Source: Streptomyces cathayae
Lineage (GTDB): Bacteria; Actinomycetota; Actinomycetes; Streptomycetales; Streptomycetaceae
Reading direction: 5' to 3'
Assembly: GCF_029760955.1 (NCBI RefSeq)
Contig: NZ_CP121682.1
Coordinates: 2,790,001-2,854,000 of the forward strand
Length of the DNA stretch: 64,000 nt
Part shown: positions 16,867 through 28,087 of the stretch, piece by piece
Layout: each line of letters starts with the position of its first letter
Numbering within the stretch: position 1 is the first letter of the stretch
The notes under the pieces: generated by a model
What the model saw: the letters and a program-made list of their open reading frames with translations, nothing else
Told to the model about the DNA's origin: nothing
Databases searched by the model: none
Program-made: the position numbers and the translations under genes

Positions 16867-17782
16867 AGCGGATCCTCGGGTCGAGCACGGCGTAGAGGAG
16901 GTCGACGACGAGGTTGGCGACCAGGAACACCAGCACGAGCACGGTCACGAAGCCGACGACGGTCTGGGTGTTCTGCCGCAGGATGCCCTGGTAGATCTGG
17001 TAGCCGACGCCGTGGATGTTGAAGATCCGCTCGGTGACGATCGCGCCGCCCATGAGGAAGCCGATGTCCGCCCCGATGAAGGTGACCACGGGGATGAGGG
17101 AGTTGCGCAGCAGGTGCCGGGTGATCACCCGGTGCCGGGGCAGGCCCTTGGCGACGGCGGTGCGGACGTAGTCGGAGCGCCGGTTCTCGGCGATGGAGGT
17201 GCGGGTCAGCCGGGTGACGTAGGCGAGGGAGACGGAGGCCAGCACCAGTCCGGGCAGGATCAGTTCGTCGAGGGGCGCCGCGGAGGAGACCGACGGCCTG
17301 ATCCAGCCCCACTTCACCCCCAGCAGCAGCTGGAGCAGCAGACCGGTGACGAAGGTGGGGACGGAGATGACGACGAGGGTGAGCAGCAGGACGCCGGTGT
17401 CGACGGGGCGCCCCCGGCGCAGCCCGGTGACCACGCCGAGGGCGATGCCGATGACGATCTCGAAGAGGATCGCGACGACCGTGAGGCGGATGGTGACGGG
17501 GAACGCGGTCGCCATCAGCTCGGTGACCTCCTGGCCGTTGAACGCCGTACCGAAGTCGCCGGTGAAGACGTTCCCCATATAGGTCAGGTACTGCTGCCAG
17601 ACGGGCTTGTCGAGGCCGAACTCCTTCTTCAGCTGGGCGGCCGTCGCCGGGTCGCAGCGCCGTTCGCCGCAGAGTCCGGCGATGGGGTCGCCCATCACGT
17701 TCACCATGAGGAAGATCAGCAGCGTGGCCCCGACGAACACCGGGATCATCTGGAGCAGACGCCGGACGACGTAGCGTCCCAC
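16859..17782 (-). CDS. Oligopeptide ABC transporter permease, OppB-type (operon 1)
   Basis: 307 residues from a GTG (VGRYVVRRLLQMIPVFVGAT), the canonical OppB/DppB opening. Six membrane segments and the EAA loop SDYVRTAVAKGLPRHRVITR are present. A periplasmic segment holds a Cys pair (GLCGERRCD) absent from the operon 2 paralogue. It starts 6 bases after the stop of the substrate-binding lipoprotein gene with no hairpin between, unlike operon 2. Confidence 0.93.
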   Translation of the reverse strand: MGRYVVRRLLQMIPVFVGATLLIFLMVNVMGDPIAGLCGERRCDPATAAQLKKEFGLDKPVWQQYLTYMGNVFTGDFGTAFNGQEVTELMATAFPVTIRLTVVAILFEIVIGIALGVVTGLRRGRPVDTGVLLLTLVVISVPTFVTGLLLQLLLGVKWGWIRPSVSSAAPLDELILPGLVLASVSLAYVTRLTRTSIAENRRSDYVRTAVAKGLPRHRVITRHLLRNSLIPVVTFIGADIGFLMGGAIVTERIFNIHGVGYQIYQGILRQNTQTVVGFVTVLVLVFLVANLVVDLLYAVLDPRIRYA

Positions 17783-17788
17783 GGCGGG

Positions 17789-19420
17789 TCAGCTCACCTT
17801 GATCTGGTCGTACACGGGGACGCTGAAGGGGTTGAGCTTCACGTCGGACAGCCGGTCCGACCAGCCCGCGCTGCCGTTCTGGTACCAGAGCGGGATGGCG
17901 GCCATGTTGTCGCGGACGACCCCCTCGGCCTGCTGGAACAGGCCGACGGCCTTCGCGTTGTCGGTCTCGCGGTTGGCCCGGTCGACGAGGTCGTCGAACT
18001 GCTTGTCGGACCACTTGCCGTCGTTGGAGGAGGCGTCGGTGTAGTAGAGCGGCTGGAGGAAGTTCTGGATGAGCGGGTAGTCCATCTGCCAGCCGGCCCG
18101 GAACGGGCCGCTCATCTTCTGCTGGGTGATCTGGTTGCGGAAGTCGGCGAAGGTGCCGACCGGGTTGCCGGTGCAGGCGCGTTCGTCGTCCAGTGCGTTG
18201 TTGATGGAGTTGCAGACGGCGTCGATCCAGTCCTTGTGGGAGCCGGTGTCCGCGTTGTACGTGAGGGTGAAGCGGCCGCCGGGCAGGCCGCCGCCCTCCT
18301 GGATGAGCTTCTTGGCCTCGTCGGGGTGGTACTCGCAGGCGTCCCCGCACAGGCCGGCCTGGTGGCCGCCGTCCTTGCCGAGGACCGGGGAGGTCCAGTC
18401 GGTGGCGGGGGTGCGGGTCCTGGCGAAGATGGTCTTGGTGATCTGGTCCCGGTCGATCGCCATGGACAGGCCCTTGCGGACCTTCTCCGAGCCTGAGGTG
18501 TTCCAGGCCTCGTCGTAGAACGGGAAGGCGAGGGTCTGGATGATGCCGGCGGGGGTGTTGAGGTAGCGGTCGCCGAGGTCGTTCCTGACGTTCTTCAGCT
18601 GGGCGGCGGGGACGTCGTCGACCAGGTCGAGGTTGCCGGCGATGAGGTCGGTGTAGGCGGTGTTGTTGTCGGTGTAGACCCTGAGGTCGACGCCGCCGTT
18701 CTGCGCCTTGTCGTCGCCGGGGTAGTCGTCCCACCGGCGCAGGGACATCTGCGAGCCCTTGGCGTACGAGTCGACCAGGTACGGGCCGTTGCCGACCGGC
18801 TTGGCGACCCAGGCGGCGTGGTCCTCGAAGAAGGCCCGGGGCAGCGGGGCGAAGGCGGCGTAGCCGAGGGTGTCGGGGAAGGTGGAGAACTTCTGGGTGA
18901 GCTTGACGGTGAAGGTGCGGCCGTCGACGACCTTCAGGCCGGAGAGGGTGTCGGCGCTCTGCTCGCCCTCCTCGGGGTGGACCTTGTCGTAGCCCTCGAT
19001 GTAGCCGAAGAAGTAGGCGTTGCGCTGGTTGTTCCTCAGGCCGGCGCCGTAGTTCCAGGCGTCGACGAAGGACTTCGCGGTGATCTTCTCGCCGTTGCTG
19101 AAGGTCCAGCCGTCCTTGACGGTGATGGTGAAGTTCTGCGAGTCCGAGGTCTCGATCTTCTCGGCGAGCATGTCCTGGGCCTCGCCGGTCTCGGGGTCGT
19201 AGCGCTTGAGCCCCCGGAAGATCATGTCGAGGACCTTGCCGCCCTGCACCTCGTTGGTGTTGGACGGCTCCAGCGGGTTCTGCGGGTCGCCCCAGGAGGC
19301 GCTCAGCACCGCGCCCGCGTCACCGCTGCCGCCGCCGTCCCCGCCGCCTCCGCAGGCCGTCGCCGCGAGGGCTGCCGCCACCGCGCACACGGCCCATCTG
19401 GCGTGCGTGGCTCCGCGCAT
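17789..19420 (-). CDS. Peptide-binding lipoprotein of ABC transporter (SBP_bac_5, operon 1)
   Basis: 543 residues. GAGGAGG lies 7 bases before the ATG chosen (MRGATHARWAVC). The signal peptide ends in LAATAC with Cys about residue 22, a lipobox-like site, then a Gly/Asp linker. The mature part is an SBP_bac_5 peptide-binding protein (ASWGDPQNPLEPSNTNE, KDGWTFSNGEKITAKSFVDAWNYG, GLSMAIDRDQITKT, IPLWYQNGSAGWS). Anchored outside the membrane, it delivers oligopeptides to the permease. First gene of its operon. Confidence 0.93.
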   Translation of the reverse strand: MRGATHARWAVCAVAAALAATACGGGGDGGGSGDAGAVLSASWGDPQNPLEPSNTNEVQGGKVLDMIFRGLKRYDPETGEAQDMLAEKIETSDSQNFTITVKDGWTFSNGEKITAKSFVDAWNYGAGLRNNQRNAYFFGYIEGYDKVHPEEGEQSADTLSGLKVVDGRTFTVKLTQKFSTFPDTLGYAAFAPLPRAFFEDHAAWVAKPVGNGPYLVDSYAKGSQMSLRRWDDYPGDDKAQNGGVDLRVYTDNNTAYTDLIAGNLDLVDDVPAAQLKNVRNDLGDRYLNTPAGIIQTLAFPFYDEAWNTSGSEKVRKGLSMAIDRDQITKTIFARTRTPATDWTSPVLGKDGGHQAGLCGDACEYHPDEAKKLIQEGGGLPGGRFTLTYNADTGSHKDWIDAVCNSINNALDDERACTGNPVGTFADFRNQITQQKMSGPFRAGWQMDYPLIQNFLQPLYYTDASSNDGKWSDKQFDDLVDRANRETDNAKAVGLFQQAEGVVRDNMAAIPLWYQNGSAGWSDRLSDVKLNPFSVPVYDQIKVS

Positions 19421-19598
19421 GGAGTGCCTCCTCGTACGTACGCGGTGGTGCACCGATCCGTCGCACCCATATCAACGCAAAAGGAGCATCGCGTGGACGT
19501 GTGACACCTGCGCGGACGGAACTCCAGCCGTATGTACGTATGAGCGGTTCTCCGTACGGGCGGATGTCTGTACGGAGGAGGGGGCGGGTCCGGGAACG

Positions 19599-19638
19599 CC
19601 GGAACCCGGCACCCCCGTGCGGGGGTGCCGGGTTCCGG
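19599..19638 (-). terminator. Strong terminator after operon 2
   Basis: Bases 19599-19616 and 19621-19638 form a perfect 18-bp inverted repeat with a 4-base loop (GTGC). It lies just after the stop of the last gene of operon 2 and before the promoter region of operon 1, so it should separate the two tandem transporters. Confidence 0.85.
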
Positions 19639-19659
19639 GCAGGCGGTCGGGCGAGGACG

Positions 19660-20808
19660 TCAGCCCGCGTGGACGACGTCCTTCTCCTCGGCGAAGTGGC
19701 AGGCCGACTCGTGGGCCGCCGGGGTGTCCGATCCCTTGAAGCGCTCGGGGACCGCCAGCAGCGGGATCTCCTCGGCGCACTTGTCCTGCGCCTTCCAGCA
19801 GCGGGTGCGGAAGCGGCAGCCCGACGGCGGGTTGGCCGGCGAGGGCACGTCACCGGTGAGGATGATCCGCTCCCGGCCCTCGCGGGCCGCCGGGTCCGGC
19901 ACCGGGACCGCCGACAGCAGCGCCTGGGTGTAGGGGTGCGTCGGGTGGTCGTAGATCTGGGTGTCGGTGCCGATCTCGGCCATCTTGCCGAGGTACATCA
20001 CGCCGACCCGGTCGGAGATGTGCCGGACGATCGACAGGTCGTGCGCGATGAAGAGGTACGACAGGTTGAACTCGTCCTGCAGCCCCTCCATCAGGTTGAT
20101 GACCTGGGCCTGGACCGAGACGTCCAGCGCGGAGACCGGCTCGTCGCAGATGATGATCTCGGGGTTCAGGGCCAGGCCGCGGGCGATGCCGATGCGCTGG
20201 CGCTGACCGCCGGAGAACTGGTGCGGGTACCGGTTGATGTACTCCGGGTTGAGGCCGACGACGTCGAGGAGGTCCTGGACCTTCTTGCGCCGCTCGCCCT
20301 TGGGGGCGACCTCGGGGTGGATGTCGAAGGTCTCCCCGATGATGTCGCCCACCGTCATCCGGGGGTTGAGGGAGGTGTACGGGTCCTGGAACACCATCTG
20401 GATGTTCCGGCGGACCGCCTTCAGCGCGCGCCCGGACAGCTTGGTGATGTCCTGGCCCTTGTAGAAGACCTCGCCGGCGGTGGCCCGCTCCAGGTTCATC
20501 AGGAGCTTGGCCACCGTGGACTTGCCGCAGCCCGACTCGCCCACGATGCCCAGGGTCTCGCCCTGGTACAGGTCGAAGGAGATGCCGTCGACGGCCTTCA
20601 CCGCGCCGACCTGCTTCTTGAACAGGATGCCCTGGGTGAGCGGGAAGTGCTTCACCAGGTTGCGCACCTGGAGGATCGGCTCACCGCGCTCCACCGGCAC
20701 CTCGAGCGCGGCGACCTCCTCCGCCTCGGTCCGGGCCTCGACGACCTCCACCTCGGAGACGTTCGGCGTGGCGTCGACCGGCGCGTCGTTCTTGCTGAGC
20801 TCAGCCAT
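19660..20808 (-). CDS. Oligopeptide ABC transporter ATPase, OppF-type (operon 2)
   Basis: 382 residues from ATG 20808 ([11 protein letters not shown]), with AGGAG 7-8 bases upstream. An acidic extension of about 45 residues (VEVVEARTEAEEVAALEVP), absent from the operon 1 paralogue, precedes the ATPase domain. Walker [10 protein letters not shown], signature SGGQRQR, Walker [13 protein letters not shown] and switch IAHDLSIV are intact. The C-terminal Cys cluster [10 protein letters not shown] is conserved. Overlaps the OppD-type gene by 8 bases. Confidence 0.93.
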   Translation of the reverse strand: MAELSKNDAPVDATPNVSEVEVVEARTEAEEVAALEVPVERGEPILQVRNLVKHFPLTQGILFKKQVGAVKAVDGISFDLYQGETLGIVGESGCGKSTVAKLLMNLERATAGEVFYKGQDITKLSGRALKAVRRNIQMVFQDPYTSLNPRMTVGDIIGETFDIHPEVAPKGERRKKVQDLLDVVGLNPEYINRYPHQFSGGQRQRIGIARGLALNPEIIICDEPVSALDVSVQAQVINLMEGLQDEFNLSYLFIAHDLSIVRHISDRVGVMYLGKMAEIGTDTQIYDHPTHPYTQALLSAVPVPDPAAREGRERIILTGDVPSPANPPSGCRFRTRCWKAQDKCAEEIPLLAVPERFKGSDTPAAHESACHFAEEKDVVHAG

Positions 20809-21856
20809 GGAGCGTCTCCTTCCAGAAGTGGCACGCCGAGCCACGGCCGACCAGCTCGGTTCCGTCCGGCCCGGTGACCGGGTGCAGCGGCGGGACGTCC
20901 GTACGGCAGACGTCCTCGGCCCTGGGGCAGCGCGGGTTGAACGCGCAGCCGCTCGGGATGCGCGTCAGGTTCGGCGGCAGACCCTTGATCGCGTACAGCT
21001 CCTGGCCCTTCTGGTCCAGGCGCGGGATCGAGTCCAGCAGGCCCCTGGTGTAGGGGTGCGCCGGCTTCTTGTAGAGCTCGTGCACCGGGGCCTGCTCCAC
21101 GATGCGGCCCGCGTACATCACCGCGATCTTGTCCGCGACGTCGGCGACCACACCGAGGTCGTGGGTGATCAGGATGAGCCCCATGTGGTACTCGCGCTGC
21201 AGCTCCGCCAGCAGGTCCATCACCTGGGCCTGGACGGTCACGTCCAGGGCGGTGGTGGGCTCGTCGGCGATGATCAGGTCGGGCTCCAGGGCCAGCGCCA
21301 TGGCGATCATGATGCGCTGGCGCATGCCGCCGGAGAACTGGTGCGGGTAGTCGTTCACCCGCGCCGCGGCGGCCGGGATCTTCACCCGGTCCATCATCTC
21401 GACGGCCCGGGCCTTGGCCTCCTTCTTGGACAGGCCCTGGTGCACCCGGTACATCTCGCCGAGCTGGTAGCCCACCGAGAGCACGGGGTTGAGCGAGGAG
21501 AGCGCGTCCTGGAAGATCATGGCGATCTTCCGGCCGCGGATCCTGCGCCGCTCCTCCTCGGACATCTTCAGCATGTCCTGGCCGCGGAACATGATCTCGC
21601 CCTGCGGGATGCGCCCGGGCGGCATGTCGAGGATGCCCATGACCGCCTGCGCGGTCACGGACTTGCCCGAGCCGGACTCGCCGAGCACGGCGAGGGTCTC
21701 GCCGGCGTTCACGGAGTAGTTGACCCCGTTGACGGCCTTGGCGACGCCGTCCCGCGTGTGGAACTCCACGTGCAGGTCACGGACGTCCAGCAGGGGGCCG
21801 TCGAAGCCCTCGGCACTGGGCTCGAGGACGACGTCCTTCTTGTCGATGATGCTCAT
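20801..21856 (-). CDS. Oligopeptide ABC transporter ATPase, OppD-type (operon 2)
   Basis: 351 residues from ATG 21856 ([17 protein letters not shown]); GGGAGG lies about 6 bases upstream. Walker [10 protein letters not shown] loop [31 protein letters not shown] and THDLGVV are intact. The C-terminal Cys cluster ([17 protein letters not shown]) matches the family. Very similar to the operon 1 partner. Confidence 0.94.
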   Translation of the reverse strand: MSIIDKKDVVLEPSAEGFDGPLLDVRDLHVEFHTRDGVAKAVNGVNYSVNAGETLAVLGESGSGKSVTAQAVMGILDMPPGRIPQGEIMFRGQDMLKMSEEERRRIRGRKIAMIFQDALSSLNPVLSVGYQLGEMYRVHQGLSKKEAKARAVEMMDRVKIPAAAARVNDYPHQFSGGMRQRIMIAMALALEPDLIIADEPTTALDVTVQAQVMDLLAELQREYHMGLILITHDLGVVADVADKIAVMYAGRIVEQAPVHELYKKPAHPYTRGLLDSIPRLDQKGQELYAIKGLPPNLTRIPSGCAFNPRCPRAEDVCRTDVPPLHPVTGPDGTELVGRGSACHFWKETLHG

Positions 21857-21867
21857 GTACGCCTCCC

Positions 21868-22833
21868 TCAGCGCAGCTTGGGGTCGAGGGCGTTGCGTAC
21901 CGCATCGCCGAACATGAGGAACGAGAGCACCGTGATCGACACCATCACCGAGGGGATGATGAGCGTGAACGGCGCGTTGCGCAGCTGCTGGCGGCCGGTG
22001 GCCACGTCCACGCCCCACGACACGGTGGGTTCGGCGAGACCGACACCGAGGAAGGACAGCGTGGCCTCGGCCGCGATGTAGCCGCCCAGGGCGATGGTCG
22101 CGACGACGATGATGGGCGCGAGGGCGTTCGGCAGGATGTGCCGGAACATGATGCGGCTGGTGGACGCGCCCAGCGCCTTGGCGGCCATGACGTAGTCGGC
22201 CTGCTTGACGGTGATCACCGAGCCGCGGGCGACACGGGCGATGGAGGTCCAGCCGAGGAAGGCCAGGGCCAGGATCACGACCCAGATGGTGCGGTTCTCG
22301 AACGTCGTCAGGATCACCAGGGCACCCAGCAGGAAGGGGATGCCGAAGAAGACGTCGGTGACACGGGACAGCAGGCTGTCGATCCAGCCGCCGAAGTAAC
22401 CGGCGATCATGCCCATGAGCGTGCCGAACACGGTCACCAGGACGGTGACGCCGACACCGACCACGATCGAGGCGCGGGCACCGTAGATGATGCGCGCGTA
22501 GATCGAGCGGCCCTGGCCGTCGTAGCCGAGCCAGTCCTCGGCGAAGAAGTGGCTCCAGTTCGGCGGCTGCAGGTAGTGCGTGGCCAGGTCCGCGTCGCGC
22601 GGTGAGGCGCTGGTGAACAGGCCCGGCGCGAACGACATGACCAGAAGCAGCAGGATGAGCGCGGAGGAGATCAGGAACATGGGCTGACGCCGCAGGTCGT
22701 ACCAGGCGTCGCTCCACAGGCTGCGCGCCTTGTCGGGCGCGGGGCCGGCTTCGACGGCGGCGGCCGGTGCGGGGCCCGCGGCGGTCGTCTTGTCGGCGAG
22801 GGTCTTCTCGGGTTCGGCGGTCTTCTCAGGCAT
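21868..22833 (-). CDS. Oligopeptide ABC transporter permease, OppC-type (operon 2)
   Basis: 321 residues. An Ala/Pro/Lys-rich cytoplasmic tail of about 45 residues is followed by the OppC_N membrane segment (FLISSALILLLLVMSFAPGL) and the BPD_transp_1 core. The EAA loop reads DYVMAAKALGASTSRIMFRH. The ending ALDPKLR is the same as in operon 1. Overlaps the OppB-type gene by 8 bases. Confidence 0.93.
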   Translation of the reverse strand: MPEKTAEPEKTLADKTTAAGPAPAAAVEAGPAPDKARSLWSDAWYDLRRQPMFLISSALILLLLVMSFAPGLFTSASPRDADLATHYLQPPNWSHFFAEDWLGYDGQGRSIYARIIYGARASIVVGVGVTVLVTVFGTLMGMIAGYFGGWIDSLLSRVTDVFFGIPFLLGALVILTTFENRTIWVVILALAFLGWTSIARVARGSVITVKQADYVMAAKALGASTSRIMFRHILPNALAPIIVVATIALGGYIAAEATLSFLGVGLAEPTVSWGVDVATGRQQLRNAPFTLIIPSVMVSITVLSFLMFGDAVRNALDPKLR

Positions 22834-23755
22834 ACCGGATCCTCGGGTCCAGGACCGCGTACAGCAGGTCGACGAGCAGGCTGGTGGCGAGGTACACCAG
22901 AACGATCAGCGAGGCGATGCCGACGACGGTCGCGCCCTCGCGGCGGATGAGCGCCTCGAAGACGGCGTTGCCGACGCCCTTCACGTTGAAGATGCCCTCG
23001 GTGACGATGGCACCCGTCATCAGGTTGCCGATGTCGGTACCGAGGAAGGTGACCACGGGGATGAGCGAGTTGCGCATCAGGTGGACGCCGACGACACGGC
23101 GCTTCGGCAGGCCCTTGGCGACCGCCGTGCGCATGTAGTCGGCACGCAGGTTCTCCGCCATCGACGTGCGCGTCAGACGCGCGACGTAGGCGAGCGAGAG
23201 GGAGGCCAGCACGATGGCGGGCAGCAGGAGTTCGCCGAAGTTCTCGGAGTCGCGCACGTTGGGCTGGGTGATCTGCCACTGGAAGGCGAACAGGTACTGC
23301 ATCAGGAAGCCCAGCACGAAGGACGGCATCGAGATGAGGACCAGGGTCAGCGCCAGCAGTCCGCGGTCCTGCAGCGTGTTCGGGCGCAGACCGGCGACGA
23401 CGCCGAGACCGATACCGACGAGCACGATGAAGGCGAACGCGAACAGCGTGAGCCGGATGGTGACCGGGAACGCGTCGGCGATGATGTCGGCGACGGGACG
23501 TTCACTGACGATCTCCGTACCGAAGTCGCCCTGGACCAGACCGCCCAGATAGTTGGCGTACTGCTGCCAGAGGGGCAGGTCCAGCCCGAGCTCCTTTCTC
23601 TTGTTGGCGACGACCGCGGGATCGAACGCCTGATCTCCCATGAGGGCCCTGACGGGATCGCCGGGCAGGACGTACATCATGAGGAAGATCAACAAGGTTG
23701 ACCCGATGAATACCGGGATCATCTGGAGCAGTCGTCGTACGACATAACGCCCCAT
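22826..23755 (-). CDS. Oligopeptide ABC transporter permease, OppB-type (operon 2)
   Basis: 309 residues from ATG 23755 (MGRYVVRRLLQMIPVFIGST); GGAGG lies 7 bases upstream. Six membrane segments and EAA loop ADYMRTAVAKGLPKRRVVGV. Unlike operon 1, 131 bases with two hairpins separate it from the upstream binding-protein gene, so its expression is probably lower than that of the binding protein. Confidence 0.93.
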   Translation of the reverse strand: MGRYVVRRLLQMIPVFIGSTLLIFLMMYVLPGDPVRALMGDQAFDPAVVANKRKELGLDLPLWQQYANYLGGLVQGDFGTEIVSERPVADIIADAFPVTIRLTLFAFAFIVLVGIGLGVVAGLRPNTLQDRGLLALTLVLISMPSFVLGFLMQYLFAFQWQITQPNVRDSENFGELLLPAIVLASLSLAYVARLTRTSMAENLRADYMRTAVAKGLPKRRVVGVHLMRNSLIPVVTFLGTDIGNLMTGAIVTEGIFNVKGVGNAVFEALIRREGATVVGIASLIVLVYLATSLLVDLLYAVLDPRIRYA

Positions 23756-23788
23756 GCGTGCCTCCGTGAGGGGTGTGCTACGGCCGAA

Positions 23789-23852
23789 GGGGCCGTCCAT
23801 GAGGGGACGGCCCCGGTCGGCCCCCGTCACCGCCGGGAACCGGCGGTGACGG
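23789..23852 (-). terminator. Double intercistronic hairpin (attenuator) between binding protein and permease
   Basis: First dyad met by polymerase: 23841-23852 with 23824-23835, a perfect 12-bp stem and 5-base loop. Second: 23805-23814 with 23789-23798, a perfect 10-bp stem and 6-base loop. Both lie inside the operon, after the binding-protein stop and before the OppB start. They probably stabilise the binding-protein mRNA or stop most transcripts there. Confidence 0.75.
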
Positions 23853-23886
23853 ACAACGGCCGAGAGTGTTGAGGCCCGTGGCCTCC

Positions 23887-25503
23887 TTACTTGACGGTGA
23901 CCTCGGTGAGCGTGATGTCACCGTGGTAGTCGACGCTGACGTTGTCGACCGCCTCACCGTGGCCGCCGTTGATGCGGTAGTACCAGAGCGGGATGGCCGG
24001 CATCTTCTCGAGGAGCTTCTTCTCGACGTTCTGGTAGGCCGCCACGGCCTCCTCCAGGGACTCCGCCTTGTCACCCTCGGCCATCAGACCGTCGATCTCC
24101 TTGTCGGAGAAACGACCGTTGTTGGACTCGGCCTTGGAGTGGTAGAGCTCCTTGATGAAGTTCACGTTGACCGGGTAGTCGGCCACCCAGCCGCCACGGT
24201 ACATGCCCTTGACCTGGTTGTTGTCACGGGCCTCGAGGTCCGTGGGGAAGTCCGGCTTCGCGTCGCCGACGCAGTCGATCCCGGTGGCCTTGCGGATGGA
24301 CTCGCAGACCGCGGTCACCCACTCCTTGTGGCCGCCGTCACTGTTGTACTGGATGGAGAACTTGTTGCCCGGGACGCCGCCGCCGTCCTTGATGAGCTTC
24401 TTGGCCTTCTCCGGGTTGTACGTGAACACCTCGGTGTCCAGGTCCTGGTTGCCCTTGACCTCCGGCGGGGTGAAGCTCGTCGCCGGCGTACGGGTGTTGT
24501 TCAGGACGGTCTTGGTGATCGTGTCACGGTCGATCGCCATGGACAGACCCTGGAGCACCTTGGGGTCGATGTCCTTGAACGTCTTGGTGTAGAACGCCGG
24601 CACCAGTGTCTGGATGGCCGCGTACGGCTGCTCGATGGCGCCGGCACCGAGGTCCGACTTGTACTTCGGCAGGTCCGTCGGACCGACCTGGCGGATGATG
24701 TCCAGGTTGCCGGAGACGACGTCCCGGTAGGCCGCCTCGACGGTCGAGTAGTTCTTGAACTGCAGACCCTTGTTCTGGGCCTTGTTCGGACCCTGGTAGT
24801 CCGCGTACGCCTTGACCTGGATGAGCTTCTTGTGGTCCCACTTCTCGAACTCGTAGGGACCGTTGCCGACCGGCTTCTGGCCGAAGGCCTTCGGGTCGTC
24901 GAAGAAGACCTTGGGCATCGGCGCCCAGGTGGTGTACCCCAGCTTGTAGTTGAAGTACGGGACGCGCTCGTTCAGCTCGATCGTGAAGGTGTGGTCGTCC
25001 ACGACCTTCAGACCGGACATCGCGTCGGCCTTCGGCTCACCCTTCTCCGGGTGGACGTCGGCGTAGCCCTTGATGTCCGAGAACCAGAAGGAGTTCTGCT
25101 GGTTGTTCTTGATGTTGGCGTACCAGTTCCAGGCGTCGACGTACGACTTCGCCGTGACTTCCTCGCCGTTGTGGAACTTCCAGCCCTTCTTGAGCTTGAC
25201 CGTCCAGCTCTTCGAGTCCTCGGTCTCGACGGACTCGGCGTTGGTGTAGACCAGCTCACCCTTGGCGTCGAAGTCGAGCAGCTGGGTGAACAGCGACCGG
25301 ATCACGTAGGCGCCGTTGGACTCGTTGGTGTCGGCCGGCATCAGCGGCTTCTGCGGCTCACCGACGTCGATCGAGACGTAACCGGCGGGGGCGGAGCCCT
25401 TCGCCTTCTCCTTGTCACCGCCGTCGCCGCCGCCACAAGCAGTGGCAGCCAGCGCCACGACTATCGCACCCGCGACCCACTTGGCGCTCTTGGCACCGCG
25501 CAT
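23887..25503 (-). CDS. Peptide-binding lipoprotein (BldKB-like, operon 2)
   Basis: 538 residues from ATG 25503 (MRGAKSAKWVAGAIVVALAA), with GAGGAGG upstream. The lipoprotein Cys is about residue 23 (LAATACGGG). The mature protein is SBP_bac_5: IDVGEPQKPLMPADTNESNG, KGWKFHNGEEVTAKSYVDAWNWY, GNGPYEFEKWDHKK, GLSMAIDRDTITKTVL, IPLWYYRING. Closeness to typA and overall sequence recall BldKB, the oligopeptide receptor needed for aerial growth in S. coelicolor; orthology over the operon 1 paralogue was not computed. First gene of its operon, followed by hairpins. Confidence 0.9.
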   Translation of the reverse strand: MRGAKSAKWVAGAIVVALAATACGGGDGGDKEKAKGSAPAGYVSIDVGEPQKPLMPADTNESNGAYVIRSLFTQLLDFDAKGELVYTNAESVETEDSKSWTVKLKKGWKFHNGEEVTAKSYVDAWNWYANIKNNQQNSFWFSDIKGYADVHPEKGEPKADAMSGLKVVDDHTFTIELNERVPYFNYKLGYTTWAPMPKVFFDDPKAFGQKPVGNGPYEFEKWDHKKLIQVKAYADYQGPNKAQNKGLQFKNYSTVEAAYRDVVSGNLDIIRQVGPTDLPKYKSDLGAGAIEQPYAAIQTLVPAFYTKTFKDIDPKVLQGLSMAIDRDTITKTVLNNTRTPATSFTPPEVKGNQDLDTEVFTYNPEKAKKLIKDGGGVPGNKFSIQYNSDGGHKEWVTAVCESIRKATGIDCVGDAKPDFPTDLEARDNNQVKGMYRGGWVADYPVNVNFIKELYHSKAESNNGRFSDKEIDGLMAEGDKAESLEEAVAAYQNVEKKLLEKMPAIPLWYYRINGGHGEAVDNVSVDYHGDITLTEVTVK

Positions 25504-26103
25504 GGGTTCCTCCTCATGAGTCCATTGGTTCACCGCAAAGAGGAGCACACGACATATCACCGTCCACCGCCCGTCGCCGGTGTCGGAGATCGTCAAGTGC
25601 CCCCGCGCTCGTGAGTCGGCGCCTTCAGCGCGTGACCCGTTCGTCCGAGCTCTACGCGCCTAACTATCTGCCATGCGCCAGGAGCGAACCACACCCACGA
25701 GGTCTCGGTTCGATCACAGCTGAGGCCTACATCTTCCAAAATCCGGACAAAGGGTTTGGTGAAAGATCCCTGCGAAACGGACTTGTTACACATCTATCGG
25801 GGGTGCGTGTCCGCATATCGGACGCGAATGCGGGGAAAACCCGTTGCAGATAGCGTGGCCGCCGTGCACGCTACCCTTCAGGGTTGCCGTGCGTTCAACA
25901 TGCTTGGCCGGCAAAGCCGTTGGCCGACGAGACGCGGCTTCCGCCTTTCCCGGACATCGCCGGGCGCGTCGGCCGTCGCAACTGGCCCGCCTCCAGAGCA
26001 GAGTAGTGCGAGTCAGCCAGTTCAGGGTCGCCTCCCAGCCAGATCGAGGGTTATCCCTACCTTTCCCTTCCGGGATTCCGGCGTGCGATTCCGCACACGC
26101 ACA
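25504..26103. other. Long promoter region upstream of operon 2
   Basis: About 600 bases without a supported gene; open frames lack ribosome sites. The part from about 25660 to 25850 is less GC-rich than its surroundings and probably holds the operon 2 promoter on the minus strand. A small dyad GTCCG-CATAT-CGGAC lies at 25809-25823. An unusually long upstream region suits a developmentally regulated operon. Confidence 0.4.
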
Positions 26104-26150
26104 AGAACGGCGCCGGGCACCCCTGCAATAGGGGTGCCCGGCGCCGTTCT
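26104..26150 (-). terminator. Strong terminator of typA
   Basis: A perfect 21-bp inverted repeat (26104-26124 with 26130-26150) around the 5-base loop GCAAT, starting 20 bases after the typA stop. It is the longest perfect stem noticed in the window. Confidence 0.9.
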
Positions 26151-26170
26151 CACGTGTGCGGCGTTGCGGG

Positions 26171-28087
<1,917 letters not shown>

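Noticed and set aside
14872..17022. A 716-residue open frame on the plus strand opposite the OppC/OppD genes
   Set aside because: It is an antisense shadow typical of very high-GC coding DNA. The minus-strand frames have all ABC transporter motifs and ribosome sites; this frame has only Asp/Gly/Val-rich sequence without domains.
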